From Nymphaea colorata (Eukaryota; Streptophyta; Magnoliopsida; Nymphaeales; Nymphaeaceae), in assembly GCF_008831285.2 (NCBI RefSeq), contig NC_045142.1:7788713-7852712 (forward strand): a DNA stretch of 64,000 bases. Reading direction: 5' to 3'. The notes beneath the pieces are model-generated. The model did not search any database, had not been told where the DNA came from, and saw only the letters and a program-made list of their open reading frames with translations. The number at the start of each line of letters is the position of its first letter. The first letter of the stretch is position 1. Made by a program: the position numbers and the translations under genes. Below, piece after piece: positions 1-10,356 of this stretch.

Positions 1-62
1 TCAAGCTCAACCCGTAATTACGTGTTGAACTCCAACTCAACTCGATTATTTGAACGAGTAAG
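1..62. repeat. Fragment of a GCTCGA-rich dispersed repeat
   Basis: The first 60 bases are built from degenerate CTCGA/CTCAA words like the interior of the complete MITE at 5153-5652 (for example ACTCGATTATTTGAACGAGT here and ACTCGATTATTTAAATGAGT there). It is cut by the window edge, so neither its length nor its boundaries can be given. Confidence 0.5.
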
Positions 63-365
63 TCCACCACAGCCTCCACATCCATCCTTAAACAGTAGCA
101 AAACATTTCAACATAAATGCGGCTCTTAATTGTTCTTCGACACTTGCAAAAATCTATATTCTCCACCATTCATTATACGCACTCACAAAAATAAGTAAAC
201 CATGAAGAAATGGGAAGAGAAATAATTCATCTCATAATGTAGAGTTGATGGAACAGTCGTGTTCTTTTCTTTTTTCTTTCTTTTTCGCATACTGCAACCA
301 TCGAATTATAACATAGCCAAAGTACACGTCCACATTATTATTCACATGGAAGCAAAAACCTTCCA

Positions 366-412
366 TCTTCTTCTTCTCCTTCTCCTTCTTCTTCTTCTTC
401 TTCTTCTTCTTT
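366..412. repeat. CTT-rich microsatellite
   Basis: About 47 bases are composed of CTT units with a few CTC interruptions. It lies in intergenic sequence and its length is likely to vary between individuals. Confidence 0.85.
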
Positions 413-1626
413 GTTTAATTAACTAACTGTGGCAGTTGTCTTCATGATTGGGTTTCTGATGCTACAGAAGGTTCATTAGTTATGGCACTGTGTACCCACA
501 GTTGTACCAGTAATTAAAAAACAATAACAATCTTAAAGAAAAAAACTGGTAGCACGTTACAGGGTGGGTTGGGAAGGGGTGGCTTTCTTTCAGGAAGACA
601 AAAAATGGCTGGTGGTTGGAGAGACATGGGCCACCATTTTTCCCATTAGTTTTTTTTTGGTGAGAGGAGATGATGTGCTCGGGGTAGCTGGAGTTAGGTG
701 CTGGGCTGCGAAGAGTGTGTGGCGAAGCTGGTTATGTACGCCACACTATACTGGTGCATGATAATTTCATGCGTGAGTATGATTAATGACAACAGTGTTC
801 CTGTTTGATAGGGAAAAAAAAACTTTTTGTGAAGACCAAAAAATCGAAAAAAATGAAAAAAAAAATCCTATTCGGCATCTCTCTCTCTCTCTCTAAGAGA
901 TCTAGAGAGAGATACCTATGCTTGATGAGAATTATTTGAGCCATTGACTCTAAGAAAATCAAATGGTGCATGTTGAATTGCAAACATAGGACAAGCTGTT
1001 TTTTCAACAGTTTGAAATATCCTTCAAAGAGAGAGAGAGACATAGAGAGAGAGAGAGATAAATGAATTTCCTTAAACTAAGCTTTTAGGGGCATTGTGGA
1101 GTATTAAAAAACAGTTTAATTTGGATATTTGCAGCTTAATTTTTACCATATGATCTCCTTTGGCAGAGATCTTTATAACCAAATTTTAATTTTAATATAT
1201 GAGGGTCTCCTGGCTATCTATTTTTACACATAGACATACAAGACATGTATTCAATTAGTATCACCTAGCAATATCTTCATTGTTAATGTTCTAGACTCAT
1301 TCTCTACAATCTTCCTTGTACATCATTATATCCAAACTCTTGCCAATTTAGGGAAAAAAAAAATGTATGTTTTTTAATATGCACACAAAATTTTATGAAA
1401 AATAAATCAACCACCTAAATTTTTTTTGTCTTCTAAAATTCGGGTGAGCAGGATTATCCACCACCAGTAGCGCCGCCACATGGTTATTTTTAAACGGGCA
1501 TCATTAAAAATTTATCTTATATATATATATAAGCGTCCCACCAGATATAAGTATTTTTAAACGAGTGCTACTCCAACTAATTTTTCTGACTCCACCACTA
1601 TCTACCATGCGGACAATGTCCAAAAC

Positions 1627-1683
<57 letters not shown>
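1627..1683. repeat. Compound (CT)n(TA)n microsatellite
   Basis: A run of about 14 CT units (1627-1654) passes directly into about 14 TA units (1655-1682). It creates a long apparent open frame on the minus strand (1504-2040) that is not a gene. Confidence 0.9.
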
Positions 1684-1686
<3 letters not shown>

Positions 1687-3318
1687 GAGCTGGAAGACTG
1701 TTCGACATGCAAATAAATCACTTTTAAGATAGAAGCTACGTGTATCTTCGGTGGCCATATCTTTTAAATCAATATTCATGACAACTTTTTCCAATTGTTT
1801 TGAAAAGAAAAAGAAAAGGCCTACCACATGATTGACGAAAGGAATTCTTATCACTGACGCCAAAAGTGATGCTGTTGATGCACAAAGAAAATAATATATA
1901 ATGTCATGTAAGTCAAGTCTTAGTATATATGCCAGAGGGATATATGCCAGAGGGTTGCAGAATATTTCTCTACTAACGGAAACAAGCGGAATGGAACGTG
2001 GTATGCGTATCCTTCCAAAACCAGAGCCTGACATGCACATTCTAAAAACTTGTTCTTTTCCTTATCATAAAAACAAACCATCTAAATCACATTAGTACGG
2101 GTAGGATTCGAGTATGGATATGGAGATAATGGTATAGATATGGTAACTTTAAAAAGATGTTGACATGAATATATATATATATATATGTGTCACAAAATAG
2201 GACAAAAAGTCAAAATGAAAACAATAATTAAATAAGCAAGTGATATAAATAAAAACACTATATGTTAATCTAAAAAGCAATGTGAAAACTGAATTAGAAA
2301 AAAATAAAATCAAGTAAAATTAAGTAGGTTGGATCATAGTAACAAATAATGTCTCAGAGTTTTAAACGCCAAGCTTTGAAGGGAAGACAAAATAAATGAG
2401 AAACTAATAACATAAACATCTTTGCAACAAATGAAAAATGAAAAATGAAAAAAACCATGTTTGGCATTAAAAAAAGCTGAAAAAAATGAAAAAAGTGAAA
2501 AAAAAGGCAAAAAAACACGTTAAAAAAGCATGTTTTTTCGTTTTTCACGTTAAAAAACGTGCTTTTTTTATTCTAAACCGCCATTTATATCACATTTTTT
2601 CGTGTTTTTTTTCAAAAAAAAAACATGTTTTCTGCAACTATGATTTGGATTAACTTAAACTAAAAAGTACTCGACTGTGTTTAAGTACTCACTTTAAGTA
2701 AGAGACACGGGTACATGGACCTTATTGAAGTACTCATGTAACTTAAGAAACCGCCATGAATCCATAAAGTTGCAGGTAAATTACTCAGACTTTTTCACCA
2801 CTGACATAGCGAGAGAATGTATAATATTCAGGAAATATGGGACTTAATTCCGAAGAGAGTAATAACTTTACTTTGTGACATCGAACATTAAGTATTAAAA
2901 CTCTGCAGGAGTTGTTAACTTTTAGGAGACATGAAACTTTGTTTAACAATTGCAGCTCCACTAATCGGTCACCACTTTGCTAAATAAAGTGACCCAGAAG
3001 TTGGTATATATATATATATATATATCAAGTACTTTTAATTAGTCCACCTACTTTATACTTCAACTGCCGTTAACCTTATAAAATAATGTAGTTATCCAAC
3101 AGCTATCATCACCCAATGTGGCTGCCCACTTGCATTGACTAACCCATGTTCACCAAATTTGTATGCATTCACCAACTTCAATGTAAAAAATTATTGAATT
3201 AGTTACATCTATCATTCTGGTCCTGGAACTCCATAATGTACATAAGACTTTTGGGATCCCCGTAGTTGATGGATATATGGGTTCACCAAACCCCTAGGCA
3301 GTTTAGGGTCACAAACTA

Positions 3319-3503
3319 AGTCACATGGGTAAGTGAGATCTGCCTAACTACCTGTGTCGGTATGTGGGTACAACAACACTGGTATGGCTAGGTATGATTT
3401 TATTGAACAAAGTCGCATGGGTAAGTGTCATGTGCCTAACTACCAATGTCGGTATATGGGTACAACAACACTGGTAAGTGGGTATGGCTAGGTATGGTTG
3501 TAT
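3319..3503. repeat. Two-copy tandem repeat, about 92-bp period
   Basis: The segment beginning AGTCACATGGGTAAGTG at 3319 recurs with few changes at 3411 (AGTCGCATGGGTAAGTG). Each copy ends in a shared GGTACAACAACACTGG and GGCTAGGTATG block. The second copy also has a short GTAAGTGGGTAT insertion. No coding potential is visible. Confidence 0.8.
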
Positions 3504-3589
3504 TAAAACTTAAAAATTGATATTTCAGACTTATTTTGATTTTTTTTTTTTATTTCCATTCCTCTGTGTACAGTGTTGGAGTTAATAAA

Positions 3590-3995
3590 ATACATGGGAT
3601 TGGATTCAGATCGAGCATCTAACTGAACTACTTCAAACGGTATGGGAAAAAAGTTTAACATCTGATTAAGAAATTGGATCTGATATGGACTTGAACTTTG
3701 CATTTGAATTATAACTAAATATGCAATCGAATTCAGACTCGGATGCAGTCTTAAATAAATTTCCCATATTCAAGACCCTATACGCTTTTAAAGTCGGATC
3801 TTATTGTAATGCAGTTCTGGTGTAAATTTAGAAGTTAAAATTCAGATCAAACTTGAATTATGAATTTAAAAAATGGATTTGGATTTGGTATAAATTTTTC
3901 TTCATCCATATTCAGATTAGAATTCAAGTCCGAATCTGAAGTCATCTGATAAAGTGGATTTGGTAAAGGGTACACCTAATTCGAATCCGACCCAT
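3590..3995. repeat. GAATCTGA/GGATTTGG-type degenerate dispersed repeat
   Basis: The stretch is dominated by degenerate words such as GGATTCAGAT, GAATTCAAGT and GGATTTGGTA. The same composition returns at 7190-7610 and 7720-7960, so this is a dispersed repeat family. I could not find termini or target-site duplications. Confidence 0.55.
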
Positions 3996-4021
3996 TGAAA
4001 TTCATGACTAAATTCCACTAG

Positions 4022-4295
4022 AATGCACTAGGGTTAGGGGGGGAAGATACCCCGAAGAAGCCAAAGACCTTGCCCCTGCCCCCGGGTTCAGGCTGCTTGC
4101 GGACCTAAGTGGGGAACTAGGCACTCGTCAACTAGAGTATCGTGCATTTATCGGTTGCACTTCAGAGGAATAGTGCTGACCTCGTTATCGGATTGTCATG
4201 GGTCTGTCAGTCCGACTAGCTACGCTACACCTCTTGGTGCTAGACCACACCAGTGTTGGATGCGAACAATCCCTAGAGCTTGCTAATTTGATTCT
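4022..4295. other. GC-rich island of unknown origin
   Basis: About 270 bases are clearly richer in G and C than the flanks and include runs of G and C (GGTTAGGGGGGGAAG; CCCCTGCCCCCGGG). No open frame of useful length, no RNA fold and no transposon end is recognised. Organellar insertion or a transposon remnant are possibilities that only a database search could decide. Confidence 0.4.
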
Positions 4296-5144
4296 CTGAT
4301 CTCCACGGAAACTGCACACTTTGCAGACACAAAATTGGCGCAATCCATGAATGCCCAAATGCGGAAAACACTTTGTTTCGATAAATCAGTCATGTTTAAC
4401 AAATCATAGCTTTCAACAATATTGTTAAAACAGGAGTCTAAACAGCTAATAATTGTGACTAAAACTAATTAGCTTATAATTTGATCACTTATAATTAGAA
4501 TAAAATAAGGCCCACATCCAACCATCAACAGTACTTCACACTGTGGTTGGACAGTACTGTTTCTAATGAATGCCCAAGAATGTGCCCTTTTTCAACACCT
4601 CAAAAGGGGGAAGAACGCTGAAAACCCCAATATTAAATTCACATTGTCCTTTCCTTTCTTTTTCAACAATGTGAGGTGTGAGAAGTCAAAAACTAATTAA
4701 CTCTCTGCTGTCAAGTGCTATTGAAGGAGAAAATCTGCACCACCTTACTCAACTTCTAAACCAAGAAAAGTCACACTCTCATGGCTACTTTCCACATATA
4801 AAAGATTTGTATATGGGCCCCTTGACAGTGTGGTAGTTGAACAAAACACTCCCACTGACATCCCCTAGGGTTTAAGAATGGTACCACATTCAGCCCAGGC
4901 AAGTAGCTGGCCTCCTACTCTTCCCTTACAAAAGTTTACTACTCTGCACTGGTACATTAACATGGGCAAGTTGTTGGTGTGGATATATGTCAAAAATTAT
5001 AGTACCATTGATCATCTAAAGAGAAAAAAAGAATGTTAAATTTAGTAGTTGTAGCGGGCACGGCCACGTGTTCAAAATCCGCCAATGGAGACCACGGGCT
5101 TGCCAAGAAGGTCTCACTCGTCCTCCGTCCTTTGAACCCAGGGT
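4296..5144. other. Intergenic DNA, no gene seen
   Basis: Mixed AT-rich intergenic sequence without a convincing open frame. At about 5045-5090 a weak tRNA-promoter-like pair (a TAGTTGTAGCGGGC box-A-like and a GTGTTCAAAATCC box-B-like stretch) could be a degenerate SINE head, but it is too weak to call. Confidence 0.4.
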
Positions 5145-5152
5145 CTAGAGCT

Positions 5153-5652
5153 TAGGGGTGAACACGAGCCCAAGTTCAGTCAGCTCGAACTCGGCTCGAC
5201 TAATGAAACCTTGAGCTCGATAATAGCTCGACAGAAGCAGCTTGAGCTAGACTCGGCAGTTACATGTTGAGCTCAAGTTCGACTCGATTAAGGGTAGACA
5301 AACTCATTTGAATATGTGGACTATTACTTTGCCATAAATCGAGGTTGACTCTATTAAGGCTTGACAAATTTGAAGGAGTTTTTGTAAAAACTTACATAAT
5401 TAATTAATGTCAATATACTGATTTTTTAATAAAAAAAGAGTCGGGTATTTAAAAAATCACTACACATCATTTTCTAGCCAAGTCGAGCTTTAACCATTCG
5501 AGTTCAGTGAACTCGAGCTCGACTCGATTATTTAAATGAGTTGGCTCGTTAACTCGAGCTCAACTCGTTAAGCAAATGACTCAGCTCAAACTCATTCAGA
5601 GCCTACCTTTAACGAGTCGAACTCGAGTGGCTCAACTCGTTGTTCACCCTTA
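5153..5652. mobile_element. hAT-like MITE with perfect 8-bp target duplication
   Basis: The 500-bp element is flanked by identical 8-bp direct repeats CTAGAGCT (5145-5152 and 5653-5660), the duplication length expected for hAT elements. Its ends are imperfect inverted repeats: TAGGGGTGAACACGAG on the left, and TAAGGGTGAACAACGAG reading inward from the right. The interior is a degenerate GCTCGAACTCGGCTCG-type repeat and encodes nothing, so the element is non-autonomous. Its termini resemble those of the elements at 50216 and 51863. Confidence 0.85.
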
Positions 5653-5660
5653 CTAGAGCT

Positions 5661-8600
5661 ACATCGGGGCTGGCATGGAGACAATACACTTCCCACTTGG
5701 TGTTGCACTCGACTCTATTTTTATGGCAACGTTAAGGTAATAAATTGTTGTTTTTTGCATGTTAACTAGGTTTTTTTATCATATTGTGGACCAAATTTTC
5801 ATGTCTCCGTGATTTCTTCTAAGAACCTCTACCTAACTTAATATAATGACCACTTTAAAGGCATAATTAGTTTCTCCCAAGTAAACATTAAAAAGAAAAA
5901 ATTCTACAACCCAGATTCATGATCTAAGATGCCAAAGGAAGTATTAAGAAAATATTTTAAATTACTTAAGAATTGTGAAACCTATGAGTGATTTGTTCAG
6001 ATCAGCTTTGCTTGATTGGCCGGATAAATCGCAACTTCCCGGTAATGCAAGCGCTCCGGCGAGTCGACAAGCCCACGTGTGAATGAAATGCAAACACGGG
6101 ACAAGAGAATGAGCGGACAGGTTACCCGTTTCCGGCAAATGCTGCATGAACAGAAGATTAAATTGAAAATGTCCAAGGTATAAATTTATCAAATTTCTTT
6201 TCAAAGAAGCTCTAAGTTTTTTACTACAAAAGAGTAGAATTTTAACAGGACAAAACCTAACGAGAGAACTTTTCAAACATGGAACAGAACTTTGAGGGAG
6301 GACATTTTCAACCTTATTCCAAGAGGGGTCCCACTTTTTCTTTTTCAATCGGGTAAACTACATTCCAAATTTCCCGCTATTTCCTTTCCCCCCTCCTCTT
6401 TTTCACTCTTCCGCCGCTATCTCTCTTCTTTTTCTATACTACGCTTGTTTTCTTACCTTTCTTTATAAAAGCGATTACTTCTTGTCTCCATACCTTTGTT
6501 TTAATGCATCTCTTTCTCTCTCTAAAAAAAAGGGAAAACAGTTAAATCGCTCAATAAAATTCCGCTTTTTTTTATTTTAAAAAAAAACAAAAAGGGGAAT
6601 AAAAGAATATTCTAGTTAACCAAATATTTACTTTGGCAAAAGGACTTTACAATATTAGGTTGTGTGTAAAGGCCATTATAATGAACTCACACTCCCTCGC
6701 ATTCTCATCACTCACTTTCACATGATGTGGACTTTGATTAAAGATGGCGACCACTTCATCTCCTTCTTTTAATATGTGGAACAGCACATGTATGACGTGT
6801 ATATACATATAAATACATGTCACCATGCATGACGATGATCAGAATTCCACCTACCAACCTTCAAGTTGAATCTCCATCACATGCATGCATTATGGGTTTC
6901 GAAGAAAAATAGCATAACGGATCGACCAACCAACTAAGTGGTTAAAGACCAGTTGTCGATTATATCTTATAGATATTGTCCACTAGACTGCAAACGGTGA
7001 ATGTATGATGTTTTGTTGATGGGAGTGTTGATCACCACCCAAGTCCTTAAGCAGTCCTAGACCTTATGAGCGGATGAAAAAGGAGACGGGCTTTAGCTTC
7101 TTCTAGGTTTCTCCTCTTCATCACATGCATTATCACTTTAGACTTGGACTAAAATATGGATCCTTTTGAACTGATCCAATTGGTTTCAGGTAGGCCTGCC
7201 ATTAGATATGTCAACGGATCGGATATATCTTTAATCATATCTGCTTTTTTGAATATTCACATATTCAGATTCAAATTCGAATACATAAAAGTCATATCCA
7301 AATCCAAATTTGCAATCTGAATCCAATTTTTACATTTATATTTGAATCTGAATCTGAATCTGAATTTTGAACCAGATTTTGCCAATTTTCAAAATTTAAT
7401 AGCGTTAGATATAGGATATTTGTCTAAAAATGAGTCTGATATGAATCTGATCGGATGCCATTTATTAAATCCAAATCTGATCTGATTTCTTAATCAGATA
7501 TTAATTTTTTCTTTTTCATAACCAATTTTTTCGAATCAGATCGGTCAGATATCCGATTCAAATCGGATATATTGAATGTTGTTTGGTCCAATTACCATAC
7601 CCTGTTGAAAAACAAAAATAAAATAATACTTCATTGATCTCACTTCATTAATAACAATTCAATAATTATGTGTAGCGCACGTTAGGCTTTGTTGTTGCAC
7701 TAAAATTGCAAGTGGATCAGTTTTTCTGGATATTCACATCCAGTTCCAACCCATCCTTCTTGAATTTCAAGGGATCAGCGCAAGATCTCAATGTTCATTT
7801 GGATCGGATTTGAAATTTTGAACAGAAGTCGGATCTAATTTTCAACACAGACTACCACTTGCATGTGACCCGATACTGCTGGCATATGCATTTCAGATCT
7901 GGATTTAGTTCCAGACCGAAACTTTAGCATTTCGGGTTCACGTTTGGGTCCAACAAGATTTGGTCCATGTATATTCGATCCATTTGCTCCTAATTATTCT
8001 ACACATATTGGATATTGGGAGAATATATTACCATAAAACATAGAATATGACGGCTTGTAAATTAAGAACATGGCTTAATAAGTCATCTTGATAACTAGAC
8101 GTGTTTGAAAGTGAGGACACGGTATACTTGACTTAAGTAATCATTTGTCACATCTTTCCACCTAATAACGTTAAAATTAACAATTTTTAGGTTTAAAATA
8201 AAGGCGGTACTATATTTGACCGGGTCCTCGATATCACAGTATTTTTCTTCTTAAAGTTTTTATATTCAGTTCATTTACATTTTTTTTTTATGTTTAAATA
8301 CATGTACGTACGTTCGTATTTCTTTTTCATGTATCATATCGCCGGATATTCTAAAATACAGTCATTTTCAATATATCGTGTCATTTTCCTTGGATATAGG
8401 CAAAATGCACCTCATGGTGCATTTATCATTGGAATTTAAAGATAATATTTAAAAATGCACCTACACATGATAAGCATTTACTTTGATAAATGTTCACTGT
8501 AATTTTATCCCTAGAATGAGTTGAAAGTTTTTTCAACTAAATGGGAGTCTTACTTTATACCCTAGAGACACTCCTATTGGGCATTAATGTTCTTCTTTTA

Positions 8601-9030
8601 TTATATTTTTCAATGTCATTTATTGGTGAAAATTTTTTATTTTGCCCTTAAAAAGAGGACTTGAGTGGCCCATCGAGCTGGTGAAAATTAGCTTTTAATT
8701 CATTAAAAAATTGAATAGCACAACTATTTATAAATTTAAGTAATACCAATTTAAAAAATTTCAATTTTTGTACTATTTATAAACAATTACCTCACTATCG
8801 AAAAATTACAACTAACTATTTGAGTTGGAAAAATAGTTTACACGCTCAAAAAATGAAAAATGTTTAAATATATCTGAAAACTGCGAGCATGTTCATGTTT
8901 CACTTTTTGATCTTCCAACTTCCAAGCAACTTTCACATTTCTCAGATCTGCGGCGTTTGCTTTGGTGTTTGCGCCGCTGTCTCGCGCGCGAAAGGGACGA
9001 GAAAAAGACGGTGGGCGTGATGACAAAGGG
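5661..9030. other. Intergenic DNA with dispersed repeats, no gene seen
   Basis: AT-rich intergenic sequence. A degenerate GAATCTGAATC-type repeat occupies about 7190-7610, with a related patch at 7720-7960. The 128-residue minus-strand frame near 5962-6348 matches no family I recognise. Composition shifts to GC-rich at about 8945, where the promoter region of the hydrolase gene begins. Confidence 0.5.
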
Positions 9031-9088
9031 AAGACATCATGTTCCAATCATGGGCCCACACGCCCATCCTCTCCCCGCAGCACAAGGG

Positions 9089-9275
9089 AACGTGGACGAG
9101 GACGGCGACGTCATTTCCGCAAAAGCCGGCAGCACAACAGACATTTCAACCTCCGACCGCACACTCTCCCTACCGAAACGGAACGGGGAGTCCGTACGCC
9201 GTAACGGGCGACCCGCTCCGGGGGGAGATAACGGACGCTCTTGATGTCCGTTACGTGACTTACGTCCCCCACGTC
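9089..9275 (+). promoter_or_regulatory. Promoter region with ACGT-core (bZIP-type) cluster
   Basis: This GC-rich block lies about 1.1 kb upstream of the hydrolase start codon. It contains five ACGT cores: 9090-9093, 9108-9111 (in GACGTCA), 9253-9256 (in TTACGTGAC), 9262-9265 and 9271-9274. ACGT cores are the known binding core of plant bZIP factors. A (CT)n tract follows at about 9277-9298, a common feature near plant transcription starts. No TATA box is evident. Promoter function is inferred from position and composition. Confidence 0.45.
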
Positions 9276-10129
9276 CTCTCTCTCTCTCTCTCTCTCTACT
9301 GTTAACGGCTATGGCGGCGTTACCCTCTCTCCTTTCCCGTCGTGGAGTCCACTGCAACGTCCGGCCCCACTGGCTTTCACATGGTAGAAATAGCGGGCGG
9401 CATTCCCTCATCTTGAAGCTTACATCACACTGGAGAGAGAGAGAGAGAGAGAGAGAGTCAAAAGAAGTCTTCCGATTTCTAACTACTAGAGTCGAGGGAG
9501 AGAGAGAGAGATGTTTGAGGTTTACCGAGATTGAGAAAAAGGGAAAAGAGAGGAAGAAATCGAATCTCATCTTTCGGTTTTTTATTTCCTTTTTCTATTC
9601 CCCTGCTTTTCTCTCTCTCTCTCTCTCTTTCTGGTTTTCGTTTTGGAATTTGCGGTTGGCTTCTTCCCTCGGATCACGATTTTGAGGGAAGAATTGGGTT
9701 TCCCGAGAATTCAAGAGGAGGAGGAACTCGTTTGGCTGAGATTGATGGCAATGAGCTACATTTGCTGGTTATTAGAAAAGATTTTTCGATCGTGAAGGGA
9801 AATTTCGGCGTGCCGGAATTGTGATGTTCTTATATGGTTCTTAAGGGATCTGGAGAAGAATTAACATTTTATGGGCGGTGATTTTGATTCTGCAAAGGGA
9901 ATTGTTGTGTGGTTGATGATTTTTTTTCTTTTTTGTGGTTGAGGTACTTTTTTGGATACTGGGATGAGATTTATCGAGTCGTCCTGAAGTTATAGCTTGA
10001 AAGAGTGGCTGTGTTCTGCTCAAGTTTGTAGAAAGGATCGGGTTTCCCCGGCCGCCGACTCGGGTTTGTGCATCTTCTTCTTGCTTTTTACTGAGCTTCC
10101 TGTTGGATTGGGCGTGGAGAAAATCTTCA

Positions 10130-10198
10130 ATGTTAAGAAAAATTGTGAATTTGGCTTCTGTAAACGTTTGTCCCTATTGGGGTGTCTTTGAGTTGTAG
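10130..10198 (+). other. Upstream ORF, 22 codons
   Basis: An ATG at 10130 opens a 22-codon frame ending at TAG 10196-10198, upstream of the hydrolase start at 10357. If this part of the leader is in the mature transcript, scanning ribosomes would meet it first. Conservation is unknown. Confidence 0.35.
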
Positions 10199-10215
10199 CC
10201 TTTTGAAGCTTAGGG

Positions 10216-10260
10216 ATGAAGAAAGTGAAGCATTTGGGAGGTTGTCCCCGATTGCGGTGA
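10216..10260 (+). other. Upstream ORF, 14 codons
   Basis: An ATG at 10216 opens a 14-codon frame ending at TGA 10258-10260, about 96 bases before the main start. It is the last ATG before the hydrolase start codon and could damp its translation. This is inferred from sequence only. Confidence 0.35.
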
Positions 10261-10356
10261 ACTCTCTGGTATCTCCGTCGGTTCAAGCGTCGAGACTCGA
10301 AAGCAACGATCCGGAAAGCAAAAATTTTTCTGTGAGGTCTCGATCTCTGCCCCTCA

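Larger units (their letters stand above)
63..3300. other. Intergenic AT-rich DNA with microsatellites, no gene seen
   Basis: Nothing in this stretch looks like a conserved coding exon on either strand. Open frames here are short or run through simple repeats. It holds a CTT-rich tract at 366-412, a compound (CT)n-(TA)n microsatellite at about 1627-1683, short GA and TA runs near 880-910, 1028-1060, 2168-2186 and 3006-3025, and A/T-rich sequence. The GC-richer patch around 560-760 has no recognisable product. Confidence 0.6.
9300..10356 (+). other. Probable long 5' leader of the hydrolase gene
   Basis: Between the CT tract and the start codon lie about 1.05 kb of GA/CT-tract-bearing, moderately GC-rich sequence (GA run at 9430-9457, CT run at 9610-9628) with several ATGs and no conserved protein. 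It is best read as transcribed leader, possibly with a leader intron whose borders I cannot place. Open frames on both strands here run through GA/CT repeats and are not called as genes. Confidence 0.4.

Noticed and set aside
1504-2040. 178-residue minus-strand frame
   Set aside because: Contains translated TA and CT microsatellites (Tyr-Ile and Arg-Glu repeats) and nothing recognisable.
5040-5095. tRNA- or SINE-like box A and box B
   Set aside because: Both boxes deviate strongly from consensus and no tail or flanking duplication was seen.
9037-9570. Long frames on both strands upstream of the hydrolase gene
   Set aside because: Ser/Leu and Arg/Glu repeats from CT/GA tracts in a GC-rich promoter and leader region. 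No conserved domain.
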